Assembly (NCBI RefSeq): GCF_914767665.1 | Contig: NC_059503.1 | Location: 39,432,001-39,496,000 of the forward strand | DNA from: Harmonia axyridis | Taxonomy: Eukaryota; Arthropoda; Insecta; Coleoptera; Coccinellidae | DNA: 64,000 bases | Direction: 5' to 3' | In this document: positions 11,242-22,837 of the stretch, one piece after another | Position numbering within the stretch: position 1 is the stretch's first letter | Layout: each line of letters starts with the position of its first letter | Notes under the pieces: model-generated | Told to the model about the DNA's origin: nothing | Databases searched by the model: none | Seen by the model: the letters and a program-made list of their open reading frames with translations, nothing else | Position numbers and translations under genes: made by a program

Positions 11242-12080
11242 TTAATGAGTGGAATCGACGACGGAACTCCTCTATACAGAGTCTCCTCAATACAATAACG
11301 AGCATATTGGTCTTTATCAGCAAGTCTTGGAAAAAAAACACCAACCCAAAATTTAAAAAAAAAATATTGTGATAGAATTTGTGATAATGAATTCGGTGAA
11401 AACTGGAACAGAACTTTGTTCGATTCAGAGTTGATATTTACAATAAGTTCTTCAAATTTGATAGTATTATTTTGCCTCTGTTTGAATTAAATACTTTTAC
11501 AACTATATTAATTATAGCCTATTTCAGAGTGTTCTGATATTAACTTAGTTACATCATATACCCTTGTCAAAATGAAGTATTATAACCAATATGCTCGTTA
11601 TCATTTACATGACTTAATTTTTCAAATTTTTTTTTCATCCCAGTAAGCCAATAATAATTTTTTTTTTATTTTTGACATTTTATTACACATACCTAATCAT
11701 TCCTTATTAATGAAATCAGGGATCATATTTGTGAGAATTTATAATGATCTTTTTCGATCAATAAATGTTATGGAGCAGGCTCATATTACTATTTATTTGT
11801 TTAAACCCTTCACATTGATTTTCAAACCGAATTAGAATAGGTATTCTGAAAAAAACGATAATAAGATATACTTATTCATCCGAATATGATTGATTACAAA
11901 AAATAAATCATTTATCTATTTAATAGGTAATAAGGGTTGAGATTGGTTGGACCAATAAACCCATCTTCTAAGATGAAAAATATCTCCTAAAATATTAACT
12001 TCCGACAACAAAATTTCTATTTATTTATAGATGTTGCGTTAAATCGAGATAAAGTCCACTCATTCGTAAAATGGAGTTGA
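11242..12080. other. 3' UTR and intergenic DNA
   Basis: After the copy 2 stop codon only AT-rich non-coding sequence is seen, up to the 3' end of the RTE element at about 12082. Confidence 0.5.
11760..11765 (+). terminator. polyadenylation signal, transporter copy 2
   Basis: AATAAA lies about 520 bases after the stop of terminal exon copy 2. The intervening DNA shows no other gene and is plausibly 3' untranslated region. Confidence 0.4.
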
Positions 12081-12101
12081 CGTCATCATCATCATTATTC
12101 A

Positions 12102-12482
12102 TCATACAACCCTTTGCGTCCATTGTTGGACATAGGTCTCTCCCATTCTTTTCCACTCGCTTCTGTCCTGTGCTGTCCGAATCCAGTTATGTGATATTCT
12201 TTTTATGTCGTCCGTCCATCGTGTAGGCAGTCTTCCCCTACTTCTTTTGTCTGATCGTGGTCTCCACTCCAGCAATCGCTTCGTCCACTGTTCCCGTCTC
12301 ATCCATGCGACATGACCTGCCCAGTTCCATTTAAGTTTGGCCACAACGGTGATAACATCTTCTACGCCAGTTCTCCTTCGTAGGTCTTCATTTTTTATGT
12401 GATCTCTCAGAGTTACACCCAGCATAGACCTTTCCATCCTTCTTTGCACCACTTCAAGTTTTCTGGCAGTTGCAGTTGTCAA
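12102..12482 (-). pseudogene. RTE C-terminal region
   Basis: This is the C-terminal part of the RTE open reading frame after the SINE insertion: TARKLEVVQRRMERSMLGV, a segment found after the RT thumb in insect RTE elements (often annotated from fragments as endonuclease-reverse transcriptase), then KLKWNWAGHVAWM, RGRLPTRWTDDI and a final tryptophan-rich QQWTQ tail. The frame is open to its stop at 12102-12104 and runs into the short 3' repeat of the element. Confidence 0.8.
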
Positions 12483-12490
12483 TGTTAGGG

Positions 12491-12682
12491 TTTTTTTTTT
12501 TTTTTAAACGACTTTATTCTTCAATTAGATACAACAAGGCGACATTTAGCCTGAAGCTACTCTCACATGTAACCTCATCATACCATAACATGTACAACAC
12601 ATCCATGACCTAGCCGGGATTCGAACCCGGTACCTTCGGAATCACAGCCGTCTCCCAAACCACTGCGCCACCGAAGGTAGAT
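12491..12682 (-). mobile_element. tRNA-derived SINE
   Basis: On the - strand this 192-bp insert starts at about 12682 with a tRNA-like head: an A-box-like TGGCGCAGTGG and a perfect B box GGTTCGAATCC about 40 bases later, the internal promoter of RNA polymerase III. A tRNA-unrelated body follows, then an AATAAAG motif and an A15 tail (T run 12491-12505). It splits the RTE frame between YGAETI and the continuation LTTATARKLEVVQ. The flanks fit a short duplication around AAACC. The tRNA-like part cannot fold as a complete tRNA with an aminoacyl stem, so it is not called as a tRNA gene. Confidence 0.85.
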
Positions 12683-14379
12683 GGTTTCGGCGCCATATGT
12701 TAGAACCGGAAGCACGCACTTATTAAACGCCTTTCTTTTTAGGTGGATAGGAATATTACCCTTGAAAATATCCTTTAGTCTTCCATAGGCCGCCCATGCG
12801 AGAGTGAGTCTTCTATTCAGTTCAGTTGTCTGATTATCTCTCGAAATACGAACTTCGTGGCCAAGATATATATAGGCTTCGACCCTTTCAACCTCACAAC
12901 CATCGATGTCGATATTAGAACTGGTAACCAGATTTGTCATGAATTTTGACCTACTCATATTAATTTTTAGCCCAATTTCCTCGCATGTCTTCATCAAGTC
13001 AGATATCATTTCTTTTATTTCCCCGAGATTATCAGAAATAAGTACGATGTCATCAGCAAAGCGTAAGTTATTAAGGTATTTTCCGTCAATACAAATGCCT
13101 TTCTTATCCCAATTCATCTGTTTGAATGCTCTCTCAAGGACTGTTATGAACAATTTTGGGGACATTGTGTCGCCTTGTCTCACCCCACGTCCAATGGGTG
13201 TGCGGTCAGTGTTCTCAAACAATTTTACCGTCATTGAAGCATTTTTATATATGTTGTTAATAAGTTTGGAGTATCGAAAATCTACTCTACATTCTTGAAG
13301 CGCTTGCATAACTGCCTTCAACTCAACTGTATCGAAAGCCTTGTGGAAGTCGATGAACGCCAATACCAAGGGTCTATTTGTCTATTATATTCATTTGTTT
13401 TTTCAATGAGTGTTTTTATACTTTGGAGGTGGTCATTTGTTCCGAATCTGCGGCGAAAACCCGCTTGTTCTACAGGTTGATAGAGATCAATTTTGTTTTC
13501 CAGCCGTGTGGTTATAATCCTAGTGAAGAGCTTATAAAGGTGACTGAGTAGACTTATTGGCCGGTAATTCTCTAAATCGACTGTGTCTCCCTTTTTATGG
13601 AGTAATATGACGATGGAATCATGCCATCTCTTGGGGATCGAGCTATTGAAGAGGCAGAGGTTAAAGAGATCTCTTAATTTTTCAAGTAAACTCTGGCCAC
13701 CTATTTTGGTTGCATCCGACATTATATTGTCTTCACCTGGTGATCGATTGTTTTTTGTTTTCTTTAAGGCCAGTTCGATCTCTCCTATGGTAATATCAGG
13801 TATTTCTTCTGATCCTTGGTTGACAATACCTTTTTTCGAAGTTAAGAAATCTGCCTCGTATTCCTCGTCTACCTCTTGACGGCTTTTATACAGCATTTGA
13901 TAGAATTCCTCCACAGTCTTCAGTATCTCGTTTCTATTTGTTGAAATATGGCCTTGTTTGTTTTTAAGTTTATGTATTTCTCCCTTTCCATTTCTCAGTC
14001 TTCTGCGCAACACCTTCATACTTTTGTTATTCTCTATAGTCTCCTCAATCTTCTTTTTTTTGTATTTTCTGATGTGGTTTCTTATGGCTTTGGATATTTG
14101 TTTGTTCATTGCTTTCATCTCTTCTTTGGTGGTCGTTTTCTGGCTTCCTTTGTGTCTTCTTTCTTTCATCAATAGTTCAGTTGATGCACTTACTTTTTCT
14201 TCTTTTTGTGTTTTTGGGCAATACTTTTCGCTCGCAGATAATGCTTTGACTATAGCGTCATTCAATTTCTCGATGTTTTCTTCCTTATCTGATTCTTCCA
14301 AAAGATGACTAATATTTTTTTGAAAACCATCTATATCGGTTGGAGGATGCCAAGGTTTTCTCTGTGATTTGGTCATCAT
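12683..14379 (-). pseudogene. RTE reverse transcriptase domain
   Basis: The reverse transcriptase of the RTE element lies in two frames. The first (14379-13380) gives a lysine-rich linker, NNRSPGEDNIMSDATK, the fingers motif ENYRPISLLSHLYKLFTRII and QAGFRRRFGTNDHLQ. After a frameshift near 13380 the second (13369-12683) gives VLAFIDFHKAFDTVE (first catalytic Asp), GVRQGDTMSPKLFITVLE, and NLRFADDIVLIS (catalytic FADD), then EVERVEAYIYLG and the thumb. It is cut at YGAETI by the SINE. The palm catalytic residues are intact, but the frameshift makes the copy inactive. Confidence 0.85.
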
Positions 14380-14423
14380 GTTTCGACGCTCTTTCTTTAG
14401 GTTCAGAACTATTTTTGCTCTAA

Positions 14424-15185
14424 CTATACGATGGTCGCTACTTGTGGAAACCTATTTAATACTGATACATCTTTGACCGTATTTCTGTTATCAGCTATTA
14501 TGAAGTCGATCTCATTTTTTGTTCGACTATATGGGCCCTTCCAGGTCCACCTTCGATTAAGTTTATTGTAGAAAAAACTATTCATGAGAAATAAGTTGTT
14601 TTGTAAGAGGAATCCGAGAAGCATCTCGCCGCGATCATTCCTGCCCTCCGAACCGAAACTTCCAAGAGCAGTCTCCAAGTCGCTAGACTTCAATCCAACC
14701 TTTGCGTTGAAATCCTCACATAAGAATGTGAAATGGGTTCTCTGATCCTCCCAAGCCTTGCTCACATCGTCATAGAAGAGGTCCACTTCCTCATCGGCCT
14801 GATTGGTGGTTGGTGCGTATACTTGAATAATCTTCATACAGTATCGCTTGTTCAATCTGAGTATCACATAAATTACTCTAGGGGAAATTTTCTTGATGGA
14901 CACGATGCTCGGATCATGACGCTTGTGAATTAGAAAACCAGTGCCCCCGATCGAAGAGTTCTCGTTTCCAGCATGGTAGAAAATGTGGCCTGATTTTAGT
15001 TTACAGAGCTGCTCTCCCCGTCTTCTAACTTCACCGAGACCGACGACATCCCATTTAATTTGTTCTAGTTCAATCAATCGTTCTTCTGAGTGTAATGATC
15101 TTACATTATATGTTGCCAGGTACAGTTTCCAAGTCTTTGATGATGCTTTCCTCGATACCAATTTTTTGCCGAATCTCCGAATCAT
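14424..15185 (-). pseudogene. RTE endonuclease domain
   Basis: This is an EEP-fold endonuclease that nicks target DNA during retrotransposition. Motifs in order: LYLATYNVRSL, WDVVGLGEVRR (catalytic E), GTGFLIHKR, VIYVILRLNKRYCMKIIQVYAPT, a changed FLCEDFNAKVG (GDFNAKVG in the family, so the Gly is replaced by Glu here), WTWKGPYSRTKNEIDFI. The final SDHR motif is shifted out of frame near 14446, where the ORF ends QVATIV. The frame then resumes with SSDHRIVRAK in the next ORF. This damage makes the endonuclease non-functional. Confidence 0.85.
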
Positions 15186-15200
15186 AAAGATTTGCTCTAT

Positions 15201-15539
15201 TACGAAATATTATATAAAATTTGAAGATAAAATAAGGTGGCTGAATGAAATGGGGTATTTCGAACAATAAGTGGTTTAATCAAATTAATGAGAACTTCAT
15301 TATTTATCGCGTTGAGCAATTGCCTCGGACCGCTCTGATTGCTCTATTTCTTTCGTTTATTACATCCAGATTGAAGGGAGTATGTTATTATTATTCACAA
15401 AAACAAGAGTTGAGAATAAATTCTATAAACTCAAATAGTATTGTCTACGAAAAAATGTTCACACGTAGAAATTGCACACAGAAAAAAAGAAATCCTTCAA
15501 GAAAACACAGACGATGCCACTCTCCACCTGTCGAAGGCA
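15201..15539. other. non-coding
   Basis: Nothing recognised between the RTE 5' end and the next LINE fragment. It may hold RTE 5' untranslated sequence. Confidence 0.35.
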
Positions 15540-16206
15540 TTAATAAAACTTCCCCGACAACATCCTCAGGTAAACTGTTCCAAACGTTTTTCACATATAT
15601 CCTCTGAGATCATTCAAGTTTTTCCTAAACATGTCGCGAATCTCATCTCCGAAATGACCGCGAAGGAAACGGTATGTTATGATCAAATCTCCTCTTTGGC
15701 GTTTGCTTCTGAAGGAGGGGAGGTCAAAAATCCTGAGACGATCCTCGTAGGATGGACGATCCCAATGATAGGGAATACGCGTTTTCCATCTTGCATCGAC
15801 TCCGGTAAATCCCCGTCATGTTTCATAGATGGCCATCAGACTGGGCCAACGTACTCAAGTATCGGTTTTACATATGTAGTGAAAAGCATACAGCAGAAAC
15901 GTATTCACCCCCGAACATCTTGCTGATACAATGAGTCAAGCGTTTGGCTCTGGGGCAAATGGAGGAGACATGCTCAGACCTCTGCAAATCATCAGTCACC
16001 ACCAGCCCAAGATCGCAATAGTTGGATACAGATTTCACAGATTCCCCATCATATATCCATTCGGCAATCGATAAAGAAAATCTAATCAATCGGATGATGA
16101 TATTTTTGGTTGGACGTTTTCGAAAGAGCAAATCGATTTGAACCTCAAAGTTTATCTTTTGTCTAACTTTGTTGTGATGTTTCAAGCTATCCCGCTTCGT
16201 TTTCAA
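15540..16206 (-). pseudogene. LINE RT C-terminal fragment
   Basis: Reverse-strand remains of a LINE open reading frame downstream of the catalytic palm. They include VKSVSNYCDLGLVVTDDLQR with SEHVSSICPRAKRLTHCI (the thumb region), and further 3', in other frames, the region where insect elements read RRxRGDLIxTYR, here badly broken by stops. There is no FADD box or endonuclease. It is a separate element from the RTE next to it: the sequence type differs, and it begins beyond the RTE 5' end. Confidence 0.6.
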
Positions 16207-17500
16207 AGATCGTAGTAATCTGTGGTTGGATTCAAAATAAAATTGAAATGTAGGAAAACTATCTCAAAATATTGAACCACCTCATAAAACAAAAGAAATA
16301 AATTGCAACGTATATTTTATAAGTTTTGGTTATGGTATTTAATTTGATTCAATTCAATTTTATACAATATCAATACAGTTCTATTATTAAAAAATAAACC
16401 CAGTGTGAGAACCAAGACACAGGTATTCAATGTCTGTCCGACTCTGGTCGAAGTTATCTGTAACTAGTGTACAATCCCAAGTGCTAAAGAAGTGCTAGAG
16501 CATAAATATATTTATTATTCATATTTATTATTCCATTAAAATTAGAATAACAATACTAACAGTTCTCTGCCAATCGGTTGAAAAACCATGAATATTGCTA
16601 TTTCAATTTTAATAATAATAAATAAAGAGAGAAAGATCAATAAAAGTTATATGTGGCGAGGAGAGAGCTTGGTAAGACAAAAAAAAAACGACGAAAAAAA
16701 GATAAAAAATAAATGATAGTAACATAGAGAAGCAGAATCTGTTGGATCTCTGGTCACGTGACTAAAATATCCGCCCGCTTTCGGATAGTATAGCCATAGA
16801 ACCATAGAAATCAAACCGAGACTCTTGCCTCTGGTAATCTTTCCACATTTATATTACGAGAGGCGTATGAAGATTGTAGACAATATGATTAAGAGGGAAT
16901 ATCACCACACGACTGCTAAGTTCAAATCGAAATTAGAGATATTTCTTCTAACAAATCACCGATTGTTATAGGATTTCTCACATAATTTCTTTAGACGATA
17001 CTCTACATGAAAGAAAGTCAATATTATTAATTTGCAAATGGAAGAAAGTCAATATTTTTGATTTGCGAATAAAAAAAAATATAATTTCTACTTCATTTCC
17101 TGATCTACCAAACCACAAATCTTGTCTACATATATCCTGCTCACAAATATCCTTGTATATGTATAAATCTACAAATATTCTTTGCCCACGAATTTATCTT
17201 ACCAACTGTATCTATCTCTACAGGTCAACAGGATTATTTTTTTTCGGCACATTATAATTAAGTATTATAGTTATGATCATCATTCTTGCTCAACTTCGGT
17301 TAACTAATTGGAAAAAATAAAACAATAAATCATGGAAATTCCTTTCAAATAATGGTATTTTCATAATTTTCTCTACGAGATAATACCAAGTTTCCATGGC
17401 CATGCAATATCTACATAGTTATTATCATATATATGGTTTATTAAAAAGGTTTATTATATCATTTCATCTCGAAACTGCGTATGTTCATATATCATATAAT
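16207..17500. other. non-coding, one dispersed repeat
   Basis: AT-rich DNA with no gene. Positions 16965-17040 match 7210-7290 (same orientation, about 80% by eye). The motif tcttcatg/gaaagaaagtcaatat occurs twice in tandem near 17010-17060. Confidence 0.4.
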
Positions 17501-17509
17501 CAGGAAAAA

Positions 17510-18700
17510 TTAAGCTTTCAAAAAATAGCACAGATATCTAGTGTTCCCATTTGAAAAAACAAAACTTTGGGTCATAGCTTCGTAATTAAAAACCCTTTTG
17601 AAAAAAAGAGCACGCCACTGGATTCTACGTAAAAAAGTGCCTGTATGATGTTTCAATGTCAGAGCTCTATCATCAGTATTAACGGAGATGCAAATGTTTT
17701 TCGATATCACCATTTTTCCAATTTTCGTTTATAACTCGAAAACAAAAGAAGGTGGCCAAAAATGGATACTACCCTTGTTAGTTTCTCAGAAAAAGAGACC
17801 GAGAAGGGGGTATCAGATTTTGTCTATCACCTCTGGTTTAAAAGTTGTAGTGCTAAAACATGGAAATTTGCCCACCATGTAAAAGATGTTTCTTGTCATC
17901 CTACTTTTTTATGATGCTTATACCAGTTTATCGAATATTTATAAATATTCGCTATAGGATGGGTCATGAAGCTCCAGAACTTATTTTTTCTCGAAATAGA
18001 AGCTGCTGATTTAGAGTAAATTTTTAACAAGTTTTTACGACGAAACTACAAGAGACCAAAAATTGTGGTACTGGTCCTGAGTTTCTTTTCACATTTTTCC
18101 AAATTACCAGTGGTTCACGAACAAAAGTTTCTGGAGGAAATAAGCTGGCACTTTTCCAGAAAAAATATCACCCTATAGATTTGCATTCAAAATTAGCATA
18201 TAATAATAATAATAATAATAATAATAAACTTTATTTGCAGATAATATACAACAGAAATAACCAATCAATCAAAAAACATACTTCTATATATCCTATAATT
18301 TTATCTGCAAAAAGGAGACTTACGACAGTAAGACTGTTTATATGTAAGCTCCCAAAAGTTCACCAAGAACAAAAAAAGATTCCAGCACTGAGCATATAGC
18401 TGGATACATTGAGAAAAAAAAAATTTTCTTTCGTACATTTAGTGAACTTAAATAGATAACTTGAAGAGAAAAAAAAAAAAAAAAACCATCGGAGATCAAG
18501 CCTGCGTCCACATAGCTTAGGACCTAAGCCTAAAGTGAACCTGTCAACAAAAATTGTGTGTATGACTTTTTGATTTGATATCACATTATGAAAGATTTAA
18601 GTAGGAATATCTATGCCAAATTCAAGTTGAATATCTTGTGAAGGGAAGGTCCTATAAGAAAAAACTTGAAAAAATTAAACTTTATCTCGAAGGCAAAATA
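17510..18700. repeat. diverged repeat, interrupted by an insertion
   Basis: Segments 17990-18200 and 18610-18690 together match, in inverted orientation, the stretch 24240-24535. Shared landmarks are the ACGAC-AAACTACAAGA motif, TTCTTTTCACATTTTTCCAAA, the GGAGGAAA motif, TAGATTTGC and TTGAATATCTTGTGA. The 18201-18609 block is absent from the other copy and is therefore an insertion. There is no coding sequence. The element type is unknown; the partner copy begins with a CAGGGTGTTGATG end that resembles MITE ends elsewhere in the window. Confidence 0.5.
18199..18609 (-). mobile_element. inserted retroelement tail with (ATT)n end
   Basis: This block interrupts the repeat above. Read on the - strand it ends CTGCAAATAAAG followed by an ATT trinucleotide run (+ strand AAT repeat 18199-18228), the layout of a LINE or SINE 3' end with a polyadenylation-like signal and a simple-repeat tail. 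No coding part was recognised in the 400 bases. A similar tail, on the + strand, is at about 63285-63318. Confidence 0.5.
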
Positions 18701-19322
18701 TTTGTGGGTATATGTTATAGGACTTTTTCCTTCGAAACTAAGGTCTTCACAAATTGTAATTTGAATGCAATACATACATACAGCAACGCAATAATACAGT
18801 TCAGTTCTTTGACAACCGCAGTTTTGAAATTCTATGACGCGAATGATACAAAAAACCGAAAACAACAGGTGAGTGTAAACCGCTGACGAATGCAAAAATC
18901 GAAAATGATAAACAAGGGGTGATTCGGCAAAGCAAATGGATAAAGGAAAATGATAAAATTTCGAAATAGACGTGCTCCTATAGTGCAATGAAATTTATCA
19001 TCTTGAATTGAACTCATGAGCCTTGTCGATTTCAAAAAAGAGTAAACTGATAATTGGTTCATTTTATATATGCAAAAAATTTTCGTTCGTCGTCTTGCGA
19101 GAATACTGAAATTTTATATTTTGGATTTTGGGGGGGTGATTACCTTCAGTAACCTCCCCCCCATTAATACGCCCTTAAATTTAGGTATGTTCTATGATAT
19201 CTCGAATATTAATGTCGAATTTCAAGAGGATCGTATCATCCGAAATTTCCATTTAGATAAACTAAACTGACAGTAATGTTATGGTCATGGTAAATTACTC
19301 CTCATATCTAGGTATTTATATA
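18701..19322. other. non-coding, nothing recognised
   Basis: No gene or repeat boundary was identified in this AT-rich stretch. Confidence 0.4.
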
Positions 19323-20862
19323 CAGGGTGGTCCAGATTTTTGTTCAATAATTTCGGCGTCGGATAGAACAACTTTTTTCATGAGAAAAAGTTCATATAAA
19401 CATAAAAAAAGATTCGAAAAAATCAGTTTTTCACTTATAACTCTAATATTATTACATTCACTCTTTCAATTTTAAGGTATTTGAATCTAGATAATGTAGT
19501 GTTTTGAATTAGGTATATGTGTCCTCCCAAATAATCCAGCTATCTCAGATATAGGGAAGATATAGCGTAGATACAGGATAAAACTTTTTCTAATGAAAAT
19601 CTACTCCACTGTGTTTTTTTGAAGATTATTATTCCATTTCTAAAATCAACAGTCTTTTAATAAAACGAAAGATCTCTTGAATTTTTTCATAGAATGTACC
19701 GTTTTCGAGAATATTTCCTTCCTGTCAAAAATTCTATGTAAATGGAATGCAATTATCGAAAATTAGAGCAAATATTTCCCTCCTGTCAAAAATTCTATGT
19801 ATATGGAGAACAATTATCGAAAATTACAGCGATAATTGCATTGTAGGAAGCGAAACTGCACTGCGATAATTGTCCTGTTCATAGATGCATAGTTTCTATG
19901 CATCTTACACAGTTCGAATCTATGGCATCTATGGAATCTATGTCACTTTGATAAGTTAACAGTTTATTCATGAAATATTCTCCCGAATTACACTCGTGCA
20001 TCAAAATGACCGGATAATTTCGCATTTCAGCGCGTTTTCTTTGAAAAATTGCATTCGGTAATTTTCATTTTTGGAGAAAGAGCCCGACACCGAAGGTGGA
20101 GGGCTCTTGAAATGAAACTCTTGAAAATGAACTCATGCAGTTTTTATGACAACACGCTGTCATGCAAAATAATCGGTAATTTTGATGCACTTGTGCAATA
20201 ACTTACGATAATCGAGTACATCAAACACTTTCCACAAAAATATACAAAAAAAATTTTTTTCAAATTTTCCAAATTAGTGATAAATGAAAGTACAAAAAAT
20301 GGCTTATTTAATTAAAAAGCTTTCAGATGGAATTTAATATAACATTTCAGAAAGAACATTCATCAGACACTCAATAAATAAAATATATTTACAAGAATTG
20401 TTCAAAATATGAGCCATTTCATTTAACACACCCTCGCACCGATGCAAAATTTGAATTTGCTGAATGAGGAACAATAATTTATTTTTGTAGATATAGTGCT
20501 TGCTTTGTACTCGATTTTCTCGAAAACTATACACATTCTATGTAAAAAATTGAGGACACCTTTTTTTAGTGGAACACTGTTTATTTCAGAAATGGAATAA
20601 TTTTCTCCAAAAAAAGGCAGTGACGTAGATTTTCAAAAGGAAATGGATCATCGCACCCATATATATATATACGCCACTGGATAATTTTGACAGGAGATAC
20701 TTACCTATTTCGAAACATTACCTTATCTAGACTAAAAATTGAAATTATGAATGAAAAGTTATAAATAAAAAACTGATGTTCATATAATTATGAACTTTTC
20801 TTCATTAAAAGAGTTGTTCCATCCGACGCCAAAGTTACTGAACTAAAATCTTCACCACCCTG
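19323..20862. mobile_element. non-autonomous transposon, about 200-bp TIRs
   Basis: The element begins CAGGGTGGTCCAGATTTT and ends with the complement of CAGGGTGGTGAAGATTTT, with TA on each side (19321-19322 and 20863-20864), as in Tc1/mariner insertions. The inverted similarity continues for roughly 200 bases inward, including TTGGCGTCGGATGGAACAAC-like sequence and AAAGTTCATATAA. The 1.1-kb interior has no intact ORF. Near 20400-20470 the - strand reads ILHRCEGVLNEM, which weakly resembles the end of an IS630-type transposase. A 61-bp tandem duplication sits inside at 19710-19831. Confidence 0.7.
19710..19831. repeat. 61-bp tandem duplication
   Basis: Two adjacent units, 19710-19770 and 19771-19831, each start AATATTTCC and contain CTGTCAAAAATTCTATGTA and AATTATCGAAAATTA. 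They differ at a few positions only, so the duplication is fairly recent. It lies inside the transposon 19323-20862. Confidence 0.75.
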
Positions 20863-20864
20863 TA

Positions 20865-22099
20865 AACAGTTTGTTGGTCCATAAGGCCGCAATAGGTGCA
20901 TGACCGAACGAGCTCTCAAGAGCTCGTAACACCATTCTTTTCATAAGAGAAACTCAAGTTTGAGATCTTTCATTGAATGATATACAGAGAAATCTAATCT
21001 GATTCCACTACCTTTGAAAAAATGATTGCATTGTTTACTCAGTTTATCTTTGGGCTCCACAATTATGAATAATAGTTTACGTACCTACTGAAAAACGTTC
21101 AAAATTTATGGAGTGACCCCATGCAATTTTCTTCAGATAAAAATAGTTGTAAAACTGCTCGTGCACTTCCGTTGAAATATAATGAATATTTCTGATTGAA
21201 ATGAGATGAATTGGATATCCGAGTCAATCCAGCTATTTTTCCGATTCAATGGTAACCCAATATTCTTCCTCTAAAAATTCATCAATAAAATTAAAATCGA
21301 CATAACGCAGAATTACGTGCAACAGAAAATTCCGAGCATATTGTCCAAAGATCACTCGCCTTCAATTTGAAGCATAATCAAGAAACTCGATCTCAAGTAA
21401 GGAAATCGACATCCGACAGATGAGATGAAACCGAAGATCCGAAGATCGGCGTAACGATCTTATACATCTCGAATGACGTCTAAGACCTTCGTATCTTGAG
21501 AATTATCAGGAGTTTTAATAAATTGGAAATTGGAGGAAAATTGATCAGCCCGTTAGATTGCACGTGTTTTGGTGTGGGCGATGCACCATCTCTCAGTACT
21601 TTTCAGTACTAGGTATGTAGGTTTATTCGAGGTAATTTTGAATATACTTCGAATTCGAAACAATCATTTATCTATTTATCCAACTAAGTATTTATCACTA
21701 GTTTCGATAAATGCTAAACATAACTAAGATATAGTTGAGGAAATGCGGACAAAATGACTTACTGTTCAGTGTTTAATCATATATTCTTGATGGTTATTGC
21801 AATAATACTCCCATTTTGGTACAAAATACTAACTTTGGTTAATTGTTTTCAAGTATTTCAAGCTGAGAATTGAATTGACCTACAAAAATAAAAGATATAA
21901 GAAGTTATTTTGACTACTAAAAAAATCCGTTTTGTCCGTATACTAAGGACAAAATGACACACTAGCAATGGACATAATGACATAGATAATATTTAGAAGT
22001 AAAGTTCGCAAATAAACGTTTTGGTTCTTTTCGAGACAGTAGCAAACGATTAAAGAGCCCAGTGAAAAAACTGAATGCAACGTGGCCACTGTACACCAG
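20865..22099. other. non-coding, nothing recognised
   Basis: No gene was seen. The phrase GGACAAAATGAC or its relatives recurs at about 21747, 21949 and (complement) 22170, in the approach to the hairpin at 22100. Confidence 0.4.
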
Positions 22100-22317
22100 G
22101 TGTCATGACAATATTTGTTAAATATTGAATATGTATTCTTGTTATTACGGTTTGTCCATCAGGATAGTATGTCATTTTGTCCGATACGCACTTTTTATAA
22201 TATTGAAGCACAATTTCAAAATAAAACCAATGTTCATCTCAAAACATATACATATTATCACCTCATAACCGTAATAACAAGAATACATTCAATATTTAAC
22301 AAATATTGTCATGACAC
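22100..22317. repeat. inverted repeat, about 50-bp arms
   Basis: Arms 22100-22152 and 22267-22317 are nearly perfect reverse complements (GTGTCATGACAATATTTGTT at the outer ends, GTTATTACGGTT at the inner ends) with a single 2-base difference. The loop is about 115 bases. A transcript would fold into one long stem. No coding potential was seen, and no target duplication was found to prove it is a transposon. Confidence 0.75.
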
Positions 22318-22517
22318 TCTCCAGAAGCAATGTAGAAACAAAGTGAATAAAAAAAATCAACCGACCAAAACACATTTGTGGCTATTGCACCAGTGAAACA
22401 GACGGTAGGATGTCATTTTCTTCGTAGAATTGTCATCATCACAAGCAGGACCGGAATCACTGTAAAACCCCGATCTATAAGGCGCCAATTTTGACAAATC
22501 TAATAGTATATTATATT

Positions 22518-22636
22518 ATAAGGATTAAAAGTGCATCTTTTTTTACGAGCAATATTTGCAGTTGCGAGGGGGAGCGCAGAGCAGCCGAGCAAATGCAAAA
22601 TTGCGAGTAAAAATAGGCACTTTTAGTCCGTATGAT
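22518..22636. repeat. imperfect inverted repeat upstream of Crypton-like gene
   Basis: The outer arms GGATTAAAAGTGC (22518) and GGCACTTTTAGTCC (ending about 22632) are complementary, and the similarity continues inward for about 40 bases with mismatches. The interior is locally GC-rich. The phrase aggattaaaagtg recurs near 24011, on the other side of the recombinase remnant, in the same orientation. Confidence 0.45.
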
Positions 22637-22837
22637 ATATACTATGTTTTCTCCAACCAAGTCAAAATTAAAATAAAATTTAGTTTCATTCAAAAATCGT
22701 TAATAATTTGGTGATGAATTTGAACACCTATTAATTATAAAAGCGATAGCAAATCGGTAGTAATGATAGATATCTGGTATTGTTGGTAAATATTGATTGT
22801 TGATAATTTTTGTAGTAGTTTTTACGCTGCTTTCAAA

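Larger units (their letters stand above)
12082..15200 (-). mobile_element. RTE-type LINE, interrupted by a SINE
   Basis: A nearly full-length but inactive RTE-clade non-LTR retrotransposon in reverse orientation. Reading on the - strand: endonuclease (15185-14424), reverse transcriptase (14379-12683), a SINE insertion, and the C-terminal region (12482-12102). The 3' end is a short ATG/ATT-type repeat (12082-12106), as is usual in RTE elements, which lack a long poly(A). The original single frame is broken by at least two frameshifts (near 14446 and 13380) as well as the SINE. I did not find a convincing target-site duplication. The 5' end is set from the start of the endonuclease frame and may be a few hundred bases off. 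Confidence 0.85.

Noticed and set aside
12600..12682. tRNA gene on the - strand
   Set aside because: The A/B boxes and GGTTCGAATCC are clear, but a body, AATAAAG and poly(A) follow and the piece interrupts an RTE frame; it is a tRNA-derived SINE, not a tRNA gene.
13948..14308. Two + strand frames of 75 and 116 codons rich in Phe/Leu/Ser
   Set aside because: They are antisense shadows of the lysine-rich RTE linker on the - strand.
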